Origin: Mimachlamys varia
Lineage: Eukaryota; Mollusca; Bivalvia; Pectinida; Pectinidae
Assembly (NCBI GenBank): GCA_947623455.1
Contig: OX392529.1
Span: forward strand, 57,865,186-57,929,185
Reading direction: 5' to 3'
DNA length: 64,000 nucleotides
In this document: piece by piece, positions 50,301 to 58,308 of the stretch
Layout of the letters: each line of letters opens with the position of its first letter
Numbering within the stretch: position 1 is the stretch's first letter
The notes under the pieces: model-generated
The model's input: the letters and a program-made list of their open reading frames with translations, nothing else
Databases searched by the model: none
What the model was told of the DNA's origin: nothing
Made by a program: the position numbers and the translations under genes

Positions 50301-53300
50301 CTGTCAGAGTGGTGGATGAAGACCGCCTACCTGGAGTTTCGGTCGCCTGTTACTGTAAACGTCAGTCCAGGAATCGTGTTCCCCCGACAGAGCTATACAG
50401 ATAAGGAAGGACAAGTCAGGTCAGATTCTGTAACTTTTATGACATGTACAGCGATAGTCAACAATTTGTAACATTTGGCTTAATTTGCGTTGAACCTAAG
50501 ATTATCTGTGTGCATGACACAGAGGTCTAGTGGTAGGAAGCCAGGCTTGTGATCAAAGGGTTGCAAGTTCATGTCTCGGTCATGGCACTTGTGTTGTATC
50601 CTTGACCAAGATACATTACTCTGCTTGTTCCAGTCTACTCAGCTGTAAATGAGTATGTGGTTGGACAGTGCTAGAAATTGTAGAATGTTAGCTGTGTATG
50701 CTCCCCAGGAAGTTTAGAACAATATTGGCTGGTTGCTTAGTAGGCCCTGTAACCATGGTTAATATAATTTGTGAACGGCCTTTAAGGTCATGATAATGCA
50801 GTATATATAGGAACTTTGAATTATTAAGTGTACTATTATTTTATATGGAGTATTATTATTTCATAATTATCTAGTCTTGACTTAACTGATAGACTTGGTA
50901 AACATTTTGACGATGATGCAATCAATTATGGTTACTATGGCCAAGCAGAAAGGTTGCTGTGAATTGAATATTATTTCTTGCAATATTTTATTTTAATTTT
51001 TTTTAGATTCGCTGCCAAATTAATTTCGGGTGTCTTGGATTTCAAGATCATGATTGACAAGTAAGTTTTTTTTCAGTAAAAAGTTTAATTCAGATGACTT
51101 TCTTGGTCAGTAAAACATTTATTTATATTTACATTTGCACTGCAAACCACTAGATGAACATTACCAGCAAAAACGCCATTTCGAATAAGAGAGTACTGTA
51201 CTCCATAGGTCAATGAGATTTAAATTACATGTGTTCAAGTCGATACAGTGTCATTTTCCATTTTGTGATGGTACTCAGAATTCACTTATTTATGAAGTGT
51301 TTTCTCAAGCCAAAATTTGAGCCACTTATAAAATAGCTGCTTTAACAGTAACTTGTTCTTTTATTGTCCACAGCAGATTAGAGATTTGTACGACTTACCG
51401 GTAGTCTGAGGCTACTGTTCTGTCGAGATTCTGTCCGTCCATCCGTTGGTCTGTCCTACCGATGCAATATAGGTTATTAAGTCTTTAAGCAAGTTTTGTT
51501 ATGTTTACTTTCCAATGAAAAACAGTTCTACAATGCTAATTTCTAGCTTCTATGTGACTTTTAGGTCTCATAATTATGTTGTGAGGAATTGATAATGTGA
51601 ACTGTAGGGACTTAAATGCATTATTTTTTTGATAAAGTTTTTAGGTCACCTGAGATGAAGTCTCAAGTGACCTATTCCAATCTCTTTCCGTCAGGCGTCG
51701 TCCGTCGTGCGTTAACTTTTTTACATTTTCGACTTTTTCTCCAGAACCAGTAGATGGAATCTTTTCAAAATATTGGTCAAAATGATCCTTAGTTGATGAG
51801 GATTCAGATTTGTAAAATTGGGATTCCAGCCCCTACCGAAGGGGCTAGGGCAGGGCCCCAAAGGGAAAATTATCCTAAATTTCAAACATTTTCTTCTCCA
51901 GAGTCAAAGGTACTATAGCCTTTTTCTCTTCATGGATAGAAAGTTATCATCAGGGGTTTTGTCTAATTTGTAAATTTCAGTACCCCCGGGCTATCCGTTC
52001 CCCCTCGGGAAGGGGGTAAAATTTACTATAGTTTATATAAGGAAATAACACTTTTGGGTATACTTTGTCCATTTTAATTAGGAAATTATTCCTACTTTGA
52101 CACAATCATCCTTGGAGAAAGATGGAATCAAACTGTAAAATTTGGATTCCTACCCCTACCCAAGGGGCCAGGGCCGGGGCCCCAAGAAAAATTATGGAAA
52201 ATTTCAAAAATGTTCTTCTAGGCAGTCAGTTTAACTTGAAAACTGTCCAACCCATTAAGCAAATTTTTAAATTTATAAAAACATGCTTCAAGAATTGGTC
52301 TTAGGTTCTGTCCCTGTCCATGAGATCTTTTTGGAAAATATTTTACCATGATTATCTTGCTAGATACCAATGTATCCAAGTAAGTGTCGTATACAGACCT
52401 TCTGGGCCTCTTGCTTTATTTAAGTGTCACATATTGATCTACATTAAATACATATAAATAATCATAAAATGGGATCAATATCCAGTCAAAGATAAATTGA
52501 CTTTTAAGACTCTATAATTATATGGCCCTGTATCCCTACCACCACATTAACCATAGCTAATGACCGTTATTACAGAGTACATGGGTGGGGCTTATATCGT
52601 GCGGCGTGTCTGACGTTTTGTGGAAAAGGGGCATTTCGCTAAATAATTTAATATTCATTAATTTCTTAGATATTTGAACCAATACATGTTCAGTTTTTTT
52701 ATGAGGACAGCTTGATGGATACATGCCTATTCATGATTAATGGTTTGGTAGGCAGAATCGGTCAGATAAGTGATGTAACTGATTACATCACTTATCTGAC
52801 CGTATCTGATTTCAAAGAGTGAAAATGGTCTTTAGAGCACTTGCATAAATTCAACAAGTTGTCCCTTTCATTGGCATCTCCAAACTGATTTGTTTCAAAG
52901 AGTGTGTGATGATTGGGAATGACCCTGTTAACAATAAAGTGCCTCTTTTTCCGAAAGATTTAGCTATAACATGTTTTTGTGTCGCCTGAATAGGCGACAT
53001 ATAGGGATCACTATGTCGGCGGCGTCGTCTGGCACCAGCACTTTCCGTGCGATAACTTGAGTTTCCTTGGGCCAATCAAAGTCAAACATCATACAGTGCT
53101 TCCTTACCAAAAGTGCTCGCTTGGGTTTGCTTTTCAGGTCAAAGGTCAAAAGTCAAGGTCAGTGTTGATATAAATAGAAGTTCTGTTTCCGTGCTATAAC
53201 TTGAGTTCCCTTGGGCCAATCAAACTCAAACTTCATACAGTACTTCCTTACCAAAAGTGCTTGCATGGGATTGCTTTTCAGTGTCGAAAGTCAAAGGTCA

Positions 53301-56300
53301 AGGTCACTGTTGCTATAAATAGAATTCTGTTTCCGTGTGATAACTTGAGTTTCCTGGGGCCAATCAAACTCAAACTTCATACAGTACTTCCTTACCAAAA
53401 GTACTCGCTTTGGATTACTTTTCAGGGTCGAAGGTCAAAGGTCAAGATCACTGTTGCTATAAATAGAAATTCTGTTTCCATGTGATAACTTGAGTTTCCT
53501 GGGGCCAATCAAACTCAAACTTCATACAGTACTTCCTTACCAAAAGTGCTTGCTTGGGATTGCTTTTCAGCGTCGAAGGTCAAAGGTCAAGATCACTGTT
53601 AATTACTATAAATAGAAATTCTGTTTCCGTGTGATAACTTGAGTTTCCTGGGGCCAATCAAACTCAAACTTCATACAGTACTTCCTTACCAAAAGTACTC
53701 GCTTGGGATTGCTTTTCAGGGTTAAAGGTTAAAGGTCAAGGTCACTGTTGCTATAAATAGAAAATCACTTTTCCTGGGCCAATCAAACTCAAACTTCATA
53801 CAGTGCTTCCTTACCAAATGTGCTTGCTTGCGATTGGTTTTCACGGGCAAAGGTCAAAGGTCAAAGTCACTCTATCTTTAAATAGAAAATCTGTTTGAGT
53901 GCAGTTACTTCAGTTTCCTTGGGCCAATTAAACTCAGACTTCATCCCAACTTGCTGCTCAGGCGACACATCCACTTCCGTGGAATTCTTGTATAACCAAT
54001 TAAATGAATTTTGGCATGACATTATCCCACCCTGAGAGACCATACAATCAAAATTACTTCAATTCTAGAACATGTATGAAAAGTATGAGGCACATTTTTG
54101 TAGATGACCTTTAATTTGTGTCCATCAATAGGAAAAGTATTGTCAGTTTATCTAAGAAAATGTGAAAGTAGATCCAAATTCAAAATTGTCCACCTTTTTT
54201 CTTAATTATTTACTATTATGTAATTTTGAATAATTCTAATACTATCAGTATAAGTGTATTTCATAGAACATTTAATAACCTTTCCAATGATATATGATAC
54301 ATATATGTGATTAAATGTATATCCAAATAATTAAGCAAAACATCTGAAGACACTGTGCCCCCTATCTATAGCCTTAATCTGAAAGTTTAGCAAGTTTATT
54401 TAGGCTTATTTTTCAATGTAAAATAGTTCTGCAATATATATATATACTAATTTCTAGTTTCTATATAACTTTGAGGTCTCATATATTTGTTTAGGAATTG
54501 ATACTGTGCAATTCAATGATAATATTTGGGACCTGTAAGATATAAGGTTAAAGTTGTTTTTTTAGCAAGTTTGTAGGCCACCATATAATAATAATAATAA
54601 TAATATAAACAATAAAAAAAACAAAAATCTATAAAATTTGTAAAATTACCCTTAAGCGCTTCATAACATGTAGATAATAATTTGATACTTACTGAGTGAA
54701 TGCGTAAATAAAGAAGTTATAACAATCTAAGCTCACATGTGATAATATAAAAATGCATATTAATACATACTAGATAAACAAATGTCAGCATATAGTTTAG
54801 ACCCTAGGTGGCCATCTTTGATTTCACAGTACATTTTGTAATAAGTTTGTTATTGCTATTTCTTGACAATTAGTGGATTGATCATTCTCAATTTTCATAT
54901 GTTGGTTGCTCAGACCTGGTCTGTAGTTTTGCATGCTTTATTTTCAGACTTTTATATTTACGTTAACAATATAGCCAACAGGTAATATCTGATTGTGAGT
55001 GTTTTGCTGATTGTAGCCAGACTTTCCCTATTGAACACATGGGAAAAAAGCCCCTGTGTATGACCCAGTACTACAAAATCCTGTCTGCATGTCGTACACC
55101 TGGCAAAAAGTGTGACAGCTGGATCTGTTACCCTCCTGACCAACCCAACGCCCCGAAGACAATCATCGTGGCCCACAACAATCAGGTGAGTATACAGTAC
55201 ATGTCTGATGCCTAATTAGTTGGTTAGCTCACCTGGCCTGAAAGGCCTGTGAGCTTATGCCATGGCACAGCATCGTCCGTCAACATTTTCTTTAAATTCC
55301 TACTAGTCATGAAGTTCTGAATGGATTTCAACCAAATTTGGTCAGAAACATACTTGGGAGAAGGAGAACAGATTTTGCATAAATGGTGATTCTGACCCGT
55401 AAGGGGCCGGCCAGAGGGGCACGGGGCCCAATAGGGAAATAGAGAGGTCATTCCTTTAAATCGCTACTTGTCTTTAAGTTTTGAATGGATTTTAACCAAA
55501 TGTGGTCAGAAACATCCTTGGGGGAAGGGAAACAGATTTTCCGTAAATGGTGATGCTGACTCCCAAGGGGCAAAAGGGGTGGGGCCCAATAGGGAAAATA
55601 AGTAATTCTTTTAAATTGCTACCATAGTCATAAAGTTATCAATGGATTTTGACCAAATTTAGTCAGAAACAGCCTTGGGGAAGGGGAACAGATTTTGCAT
55701 AAATGGTGACTCTGACTACCAAGGGGACAGAGGGGCGGGGCCAAATAGAGGAAAATCCTTTAAATTCCTACTAGTCATAAAGTGCTGCATTGATTTTAAC
55801 CAAAATTGATCATAAACATCCTTTGTGGAAAGGGAACAGTTTTTGCATAAATGGTGACTCTGACTCCCAAGGGGATAGAGGGGCAGGGCCCAATAGGGTA
55901 AATAGAGGCAATTCCTTTAAATCACTTCTAGTCATAAAGCTATGAATGGATTTTAACCAAATTTTGTCAGAAACATACTTGATGGAAGGGGAACAGATTT
56001 TGCATAAATAGTGACTCTGACCCCATGGGGCCAGAGGGGTGGAGCCCTGAATAGGGTAAATTGAGGTAATTCTTTTAAATCGCTACTAGTGATAAAATTA
56101 TGAATGCATTTGAACCGAATTTGGTTAGAAACATCCTTGGGTGAAGGAGAACAGATTTTGCATAAATGGTGACTCTGACCCATAAGGGGCCAGAGGGGTG
56201 GAGCTCAAAAGAGGAAATAGAAGAAAATCCTTTTAAAAAGCTACTTATCAATAAATACTGCATGGATTTTAACCCCATTTGGTCAGAAACATCCTTTGGG

Positions 56301-58071
56301 GACAGATTGTGCATAAATGGTGACTCTGACCCCCCCCCCCCCAGGTCCGAAGGGGCGGGGCCCAATAGGGAAAATAGAGGTCAAGCCTTTTAATTCAAAA
56401 CTTGTTTCACTTGGATTTGGTTGTGATCCCTACCCTTTAACAACTTAAACCATTGCTTGGCATAAAGAGACGAACACATTCCTAATATTTTGATTGGTCT
56501 TGGTTGAGCCACGCCCTTGTAGACGTAACTCCTAAGTCATAACTTACAAAGGGTTGAGATCCCCACCCAAAAACTATATAAACAATCACCAGGCATTAAG
56601 AGATGATCACATGATATAGGATTGATCCCAGGGTCTGCCACACCCTTGCAGACTCAACTTCCGAGTCATAACTTTTAAAGGGTTGAGATCCCCACCCCAC
56701 AACTATATACAGAATTGCTTAGCATTAAGAGATTATCACAATCATGAATTTAGATTTTACCCCAGAGTCCATCACACCCTTTCAGACCTTATTACTGAGT
56801 CATAACTTTTAAACAGTTGAGATCCCCACCCCAAATCAGTTATACAAGTATTTGGTATAAAGATAAAGAGACAAATACAGTCATGATATTAGCATTGATG
56901 TCAGGGCCTGGCCTTAGCCCTCGGAACCTTGTTTCTCTGTTTAACTTGAAAACAAGTTAGCCAAACTTTCAATTTATATAGGTATGCTCTCAGGATACCA
57001 ATGTTTCCAGGGTGAGCGATACATGCCCTCTGGGCCTCATGTTATGCTAAGCTTCGAGAAGAGAAGCAATCCAGTGAGTTCCACATCCATACATGTATAT
57101 CCCATTACTGTTTTTTTCAATGAGAAATCTTATGGGTTCAACATCCAGTGTTTTGCACTGTTTTAGACTTGGAATTTTTGGGGCTGAAAATCCAGCTGTA
57201 GGTTTTGGGATAAGTTCATTTATAGGTGTCCCAAGCATTCTCAAGCTCATTCCTCAAATAATGTTTTTCAAATTTCCTTTAGCAGATTTCAAAAGATATA
57301 TCACACGTTACCTTTTATAATTTTAGCAGTAGTATTATTTTGTATAAGAGAACAAAATGACTTTTGTTACAGTGCATGACAGCAAGCTTTATTTCCTCCA
57401 TATGTAACAGAGATTACATGTCATATAAAATGAAATTTTACAATTGATAAACTTGTTTCAATAAAAGCAAATAAAATAAGAGAATACCGAAGCGTCAACA
57501 AAATCATAATCCAAACTCAAAATCGATTAAACCAGGGGCAAAATTTGAACAAAGGAAAGATTTACATGGAGACCCTTGCAAAAGTACAAGAGACTAAGAC
57601 CAGGTGTTCCGGAAGAGTAAGCGTCTTCTGCTTCATCGACGACACCCGCCATGTAAATCTTTGTCACATCCAAATAAACATCAAGTTCTCAAAATGAAAA
57701 CCGAGTATCATTGTCAATCACATCAAGAAAATACACTAATGAGCATACTCAAATGGACCTGGACATAGAAGTTCTGACTATTGGTTTATTTTTTATGGAA
57801 TTATCAGAATCTATCAAAATGCATGAGATATAAACTTGTAGTAAAATGAATAAATGTATGGCACTTCACTGTAGTATTCTAAACTTATAATTGTTTCAGT
57901 TTTTTTCGCTAGATGTTTATGGTTCTGATGGGAAGCCACTTTCTGAGGCCCAGATCTACTGTCAGCTGAAGGGCCTCGTACAGGAATCTGACCAAGTCGC
58001 AACACCCGTGGGGCTCCTCACCACAGAAAACAGGTCCACCTGGGCCAAGGCCTTCAGGGAACTCATCAAAG
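38355..58071 (+). CDS. CRAT: Carnitine O-acetyltransferase, N-terminal part (7 exons, gene continues beyond window)
   Basis: The enzyme reversibly moves acetyl groups between CoA and carnitine in mitochondria and peroxisomes, buffering the acetyl-CoA/CoA ratio. Seven exons join into about 270 codons with phases 0-0-0-2-2-0 and a final phase 1, all with GT/AG borders. The order of conserved blocks follows animal CRAT closely: [16 protein letters not shown] (the family's N-terminal signature), [52 protein letters not shown] and [17 protein letters not shown]. Animal CRAT is about 620 residues, so somewhat under half is here. The catalytic histidine and CoA-binding C-terminal half lie downstream. 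The N-terminus MLRILSRAK followed by an Arg/Lys-rich, acid-free stretch looks like a mitochondrial presequence. Introns measure about 8.1, 2.3, 1.2, 0.6, 4.0, 2.7 and more than 5.9 kb, and most hold transposable elements. CPT and choline acetyltransferase relatives are less likely because the wording is closest to CRAT. Confidence 0.93.
39025..39696. mobile_element. 672-bp foldback element with 9-bp target duplication
   Basis: The two halves are near-perfect reverse complements with arms of about 300 bp and a short centre (about 39330-39390). The ends read TAGTCCGAAGGGTTCTGACT at the left and its reverse complement at the right. The direct repeat GTGCTTTAT flanks it at 39016-39024 and 39697-39705, a 9-bp target duplication of the size made by Mutator-like transposases. 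It has no coding capacity. It lies in CRAT intron 1, so the pre-mRNA would carry a long double-stranded stem. Confidence 0.92.
40320..40480. repeat. Cluster of GC-rich palindromes around GGCGATATCGCC
   Basis: A perfect 18-bp palindrome TGCGGCGATATCGCCGCA (40343-40360) and a perfect 16-bp palindrome CTGGCGATATCGCCAG (40390-40405) share one core. More partial copies (GCGATAGCGCCGC, ATATTGCGGCGAT, ACTGCGGCGATA) surround them. The tract is GC-rich in an AT-rich intron. Confidence 0.85.
40560..41628 (+). mobile_element. Tandem-core element A with TCTTGT-type 3' end
   Basis: A core of about 350 bp is repeated roughly three times (marker TTATTTGTC-GGAGATCT at 40630, 40980 and 41350; ACTAGAGTTATGGCCCTTTG at 40749 and 41096). 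The element ends ATCATGCCTCTGCTCGCGGTGCTCTTGTT. The same core and end recur at 62980-63608, so this is a dispersed family. It has no coding capacity, and no convincing target duplication was seen. Confidence 0.75.
41955..43704. mobile_element. 1.75-kb non-autonomous element with TTAA target duplication
   Basis: Perfect 18-bp terminal inverted repeats AGGGGCATCCCGCGAAAG (41955-41972 and inverted 43687-43704) are flanked by TTAA on both sides. Inverted identity continues five bases beyond each TTAA (GTTGT/ACAAC), so the exact border is open. The interior shows no transposase. It carries ACGCATGCGCA at 42149-42159, the same NRF-1-like word as the CRAT promoter. It lies in CRAT intron 1. Confidence 0.85.
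43715..46470. other. 3' part of CRAT intron 1, mostly anonymous
   Basis: AT-rich sequence without recognised coding or RNA genes. A short element end lies at 45826-45844 (GGCCAATGGGCC then TCTTGTTT). The region 45080-45480 has recurring ATATCATGTTTTT words that look like a degraded short repeat. Confidence 0.5.
46481..46669 (+). CDS. CRAT: CRAT exon 2 (family N-terminal signature)
   Basis: The exon follows a pyrimidine-rich acceptor ending TTTTTCGCAG and stops at CAG before GTTTGT. Its 63 codons read [15 protein letters not shown], then a linker. They continue with [16 protein letters not shown], which fits the acyltransferase ChoActase/COT/CPT family pattern L-P-x-L-P-V-P-x-L, and end [19 protein letters not shown]. 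Two in-frame Met codons lie inside the basic part (near 46523 and 46547) and could serve as alternative starts for a peroxisomal or cytosolic form. Phase is 0 at both ends. Confidence 0.93.
47037..47862. repeat. 34-bp minisatellite, about 24 copies, in CRAT intron 2
   Basis: Units are AAAGGGCCGATTCCAGTCTT followed by CTTGTCTCATCAAC or CTTGTCTCATCATC, with ATG/ACG/CCG variants after GGG and a few units of 31-33 bp. As 34 is not a multiple of three, successive units cycle through all frames, each free of stops. This produces open frames up to 217 codons that are not genes. It lies between exons 2 and 3. Confidence 0.96.
48001..48023. repeat. Short hairpin GTCTCCCG / CGGGAGAC
   Basis: Perfect 8-bp arms flank a 7-nt loop, and more CTCCCGCTT words follow to about 48115. 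It may be part of a small repeat family inside intron 2. Confidence 0.7.
48341..48906. mobile_element. 566-bp foldback MITE with 7-bp target duplication next to CRAT exon 3
   Basis: The two halves are imperfect reverse complements (for example GATGGCAACCATCTC and ATATGCATAAATTAGG at the left facing TTTGCATAATTTATGCC and CCTGATGGCAACCGTAG at the right; CGCATTCTTGAACAA facing TTGTTCAAGAATGCA). The ends are GCCTAATTTTTGGCCCC and GGGGGCCAAAAACAGGC. The direct repeat AAAACCA flanks it at 48334-48340 and 48907-48913. No coding. Exon 3 begins at 48984. Confidence 0.85.
48984..49064 (+). CDS. CRAT: CRAT exon 3
   Basis: This is a short 27-codon exon, [20 protein letters not shown] then ASQEENW, between an AATAG acceptor and the strong donor GTAAGT. 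It supplies exactly the segment expected between TEQ and LSEWW in animal CRAT. The polypyrimidine tract is weak, and the right end of a foldback MITE (48341-48906) lies only 77 bp upstream, so the branch point must sit in the short interval between them or inside the element. Confidence 0.88.
49086..49770 (+). mobile_element. Hairpin-headed element, AGCTCACCT family, copy 1
   Basis: The element starts with a hairpin (AGCTCACCTGGTC at 49086 pairing with GACCAAGGTGAGCT to 49121). It continues with gene-free sequence typical of this family (CATACCGTGGCGTCC, ATTGATCGGAATTTAATCAA). It ends with GTGAGCGATACA and GGCCCTCTGGGCC plus TCTTGTTT (49750-49770). The same start and end words occur at 55226-57042, and the start again at 63926. 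It lies in CRAT intron 3 and is non-coding. Confidence 0.75.
49862..49905 (-). mobile_element. 3' end fragment of the AGCTCACCT family, inverted
   Basis: Read on the minus strand this is AGGTGAGCAATACAGG, CCCCTGGGCC and TCTTGTAT. That matches the 3' terminus of the element at 49086-49770 and lies about 90 bp away in opposite orientation. The rest of the copy is not recognisable. Confidence 0.6.
50012..50068. repeat. 16-bp tandem repeat, about 3.6 copies
   Basis: Perfect copies of CAAATATGCTACTGGT follow one another without variation, which indicates very recent expansion. Confidence 0.95.
50301..50419 (+). CDS. CRAT: CRAT exon 4
   Basis: The acceptor GTTGCAG is followed by [17 protein letters not shown], then [20 protein letters not shown] and QV, with two bases of an Arg codon completed by the next exon. 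This is the highly conserved N-terminal core of the acyltransferase fold, with the WW pair and the SPG-FP turn. The donor is AG/GTCAGA. The exon ends in phase 2, matching the following acceptor. Confidence 0.95.
50512..50800 (+). mobile_element. tRNA-derived SINE
   Basis: The head looks like a tRNA gene. A box A-like GTCTAGTGGTAGGAAGCCAG stands about 30 bases before a box B-like GGGTTGCAAGTTCATGTC, the internal RNA polymerase III promoter spacing. A body follows with CCTTGACCAAGATACATTAC, TTCCAGTCTACTCAGCTG and TAAATGAGTATGTGGTTGG, a wording I know from invertebrate and fish SINE bodies. The 3' end is not sharply defined. It sits in CRAT intron 4 in the same orientation as the gene. Decay of box B suggests it is inactive. 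Confidence 0.7.
51007..51060 (+). CDS. CRAT: CRAT exon 5
   Basis: This 54-bp exon lies between a T-rich acceptor (TTTTTTTTAG) and the donor GTAAGT. It completes Arg and reads [17 protein letters not shown] plus two bases of an Asn codon. The peptide is almost the same as the corresponding stretch in vertebrate CRAT. It is too short to be noticed as an open frame by itself. Confidence 0.93.
51643..52413 (+). mobile_element. Hairpin-headed element, AGGTCACCTGAGA family
   Basis: It starts with the hairpin AGGTCACCTGAGA/TCTCAAGTGACCT (51643-51673). The interior contains two diverged copies of a unit with GGATTCC-ACCCCTACC--AGGGGC (near 51822 and 52145). It ends ACAGACCTTCTGGGCC then TCTTGC (to 52413). 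The design matches the AGCTCACCT family, but the sequence differs. It lies in CRAT intron 5. Confidence 0.7.
52759..52802. repeat. Perfect hairpin with 20-bp arms
   Basis: CGGTCAGATAAGTGATGTAA is followed after CTGA by its exact reverse complement. There are no mismatches over 20 bp with a 4-nt loop in an otherwise anonymous part of CRAT intron 5. Confidence 0.95.
52981..53991 (+). mobile_element. Hairpin-headed tandem-core element, GTCGCCT family
   Basis: The start hairpin GTCGCC/GGCGAC (52981-52998) is followed by five to six tandem copies of a unit of about 145 bp (markers TAACTTGAGTTTCCTGGGGC, CTCAAACTTCATACAGTACT, AAAGGTCAAGGTCACTGTTG). It ends GCTCAGGCGACACA and CCACTTCCGTGG plus AATTCTTGT. 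The repeated core produces an open frame at 53201-53485 that is not a gene. It lies in CRAT intron 5. Confidence 0.85.
54000..55016. other. 3' part of CRAT intron 5, anonymous
   Basis: AT-rich sequence with an (ATA)n run near 54587-54605. No gene or dispersed element was recognised before exon 6. Confidence 0.5.
55017..55185 (+). CDS. CRAT: CRAT exon 6
   Basis: After acceptor TTGTAG, one base completes Asn. Then follow [44 protein letters not shown] and [12 protein letters not shown], ending at GTGAGT. The PLCM-QYY-ILS-CR-PG motif is a hallmark of carnitine acyltransferases. The central [15 protein letters not shown] part is a variable loop and has two cysteines. The exon ends in phase 0. 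Confidence 0.95.
55226..57042 (+). mobile_element. Hairpin-headed tandem-core element, AGCTCACCT family, copy 2
   Basis: The start hairpin AGCTCACCTGGCCT/AGGCCTGTGAGCT (55226-55255) is followed by about six to seven tandem copies of a unit of roughly 160 bp (markers AACAGATTTTGCATAAATGG, GGATTTTAACCAAATTTGGT, GGGGCCCAATAGGG; to about 56400). A second core of about four units of roughly 130 bp follows (GTTGAGATCCCCACCCC, CATTAAGAGATGATCACA; to 56940). It ends GGTGAGCGATACATGCCCTC, TGGGC and CTCATGTT. Short open frames in the core are by-products. It lies in CRAT intron 6. Confidence 0.85.
57476..57765 (-). mobile_element. Retroelement 3' UTR fragment, copy 3
   Basis: On the minus strand this reads TGAGTATGCTCATTAGTG, TGATTGACAATGATACTCGG, then GGCGGGTGTCGTCGATGAAG, TTACTCTTCCGGAACACC and CGGTATTCTCTTATTTTA. 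These are the last codons and untranslated tail shared with copies at 6075 and 16277. It keeps only the 3' end, so it is a very short 5'-truncated insertion inside CRAT intron 6, antisense to the gene. Confidence 0.85.
57900..58071 (+). CDS. CRAT: CRAT exon 7 (last one in window)
   Basis: The acceptor TTGTTTCAG is followed by [55 protein letters not shown] and IK, plus one base (phase 1) before GTTACA. The [11 protein letters not shown] block is conserved in the family. The downstream continuation is beyond 64000, because the following 4.65-kb minisatellite and element sequence contain no further CRAT exon that I can find. Confidence 0.94.
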
Positions 58072-58308
58072 GTTACATGTATTCAAATGACATATTAAAA
58101 TATTTTAAACTGTATGCACACCCCCTAAAAAGGATCCTTAACAGGGACTTTGTTGCCAATATAAAAGGTACAGAATATCGGTACCGTTCTCAAGCAGAAA
58201 AGTAGAAAAAAATCCAAATTCAACGAAAACAAAATCCCAATATTGTTGCCATTTTATTTATCCCGATTTTGTTAGTTCCTTTTTGTTTGTTATAAAGTCT
58301 GAAATCTG

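Noticed and set aside
50512..50590. Functional tRNA gene
   Set aside because: Box A and box B-like words are present, but the cloverleaf is not convincing and a SINE body follows directly.
53201..53485. 94-codon open frame
   Set aside because: It is internal to the tandem core of the GTCGCCT-family element; the repeated peptide mirrors the DNA repeat.
55953..56393. Several 75-96 codon frames on both strands
   Set aside because: They are by-products of the tandem core in the hairpin-headed element at 55226-57042.
58072..58205. Extension of the CRAT coding frame past exon 7
   Set aside because: The frame stays open to 58203, but similarity to CRAT stops exactly at the phase-1 donor GTTACA, so this is intron read-through.
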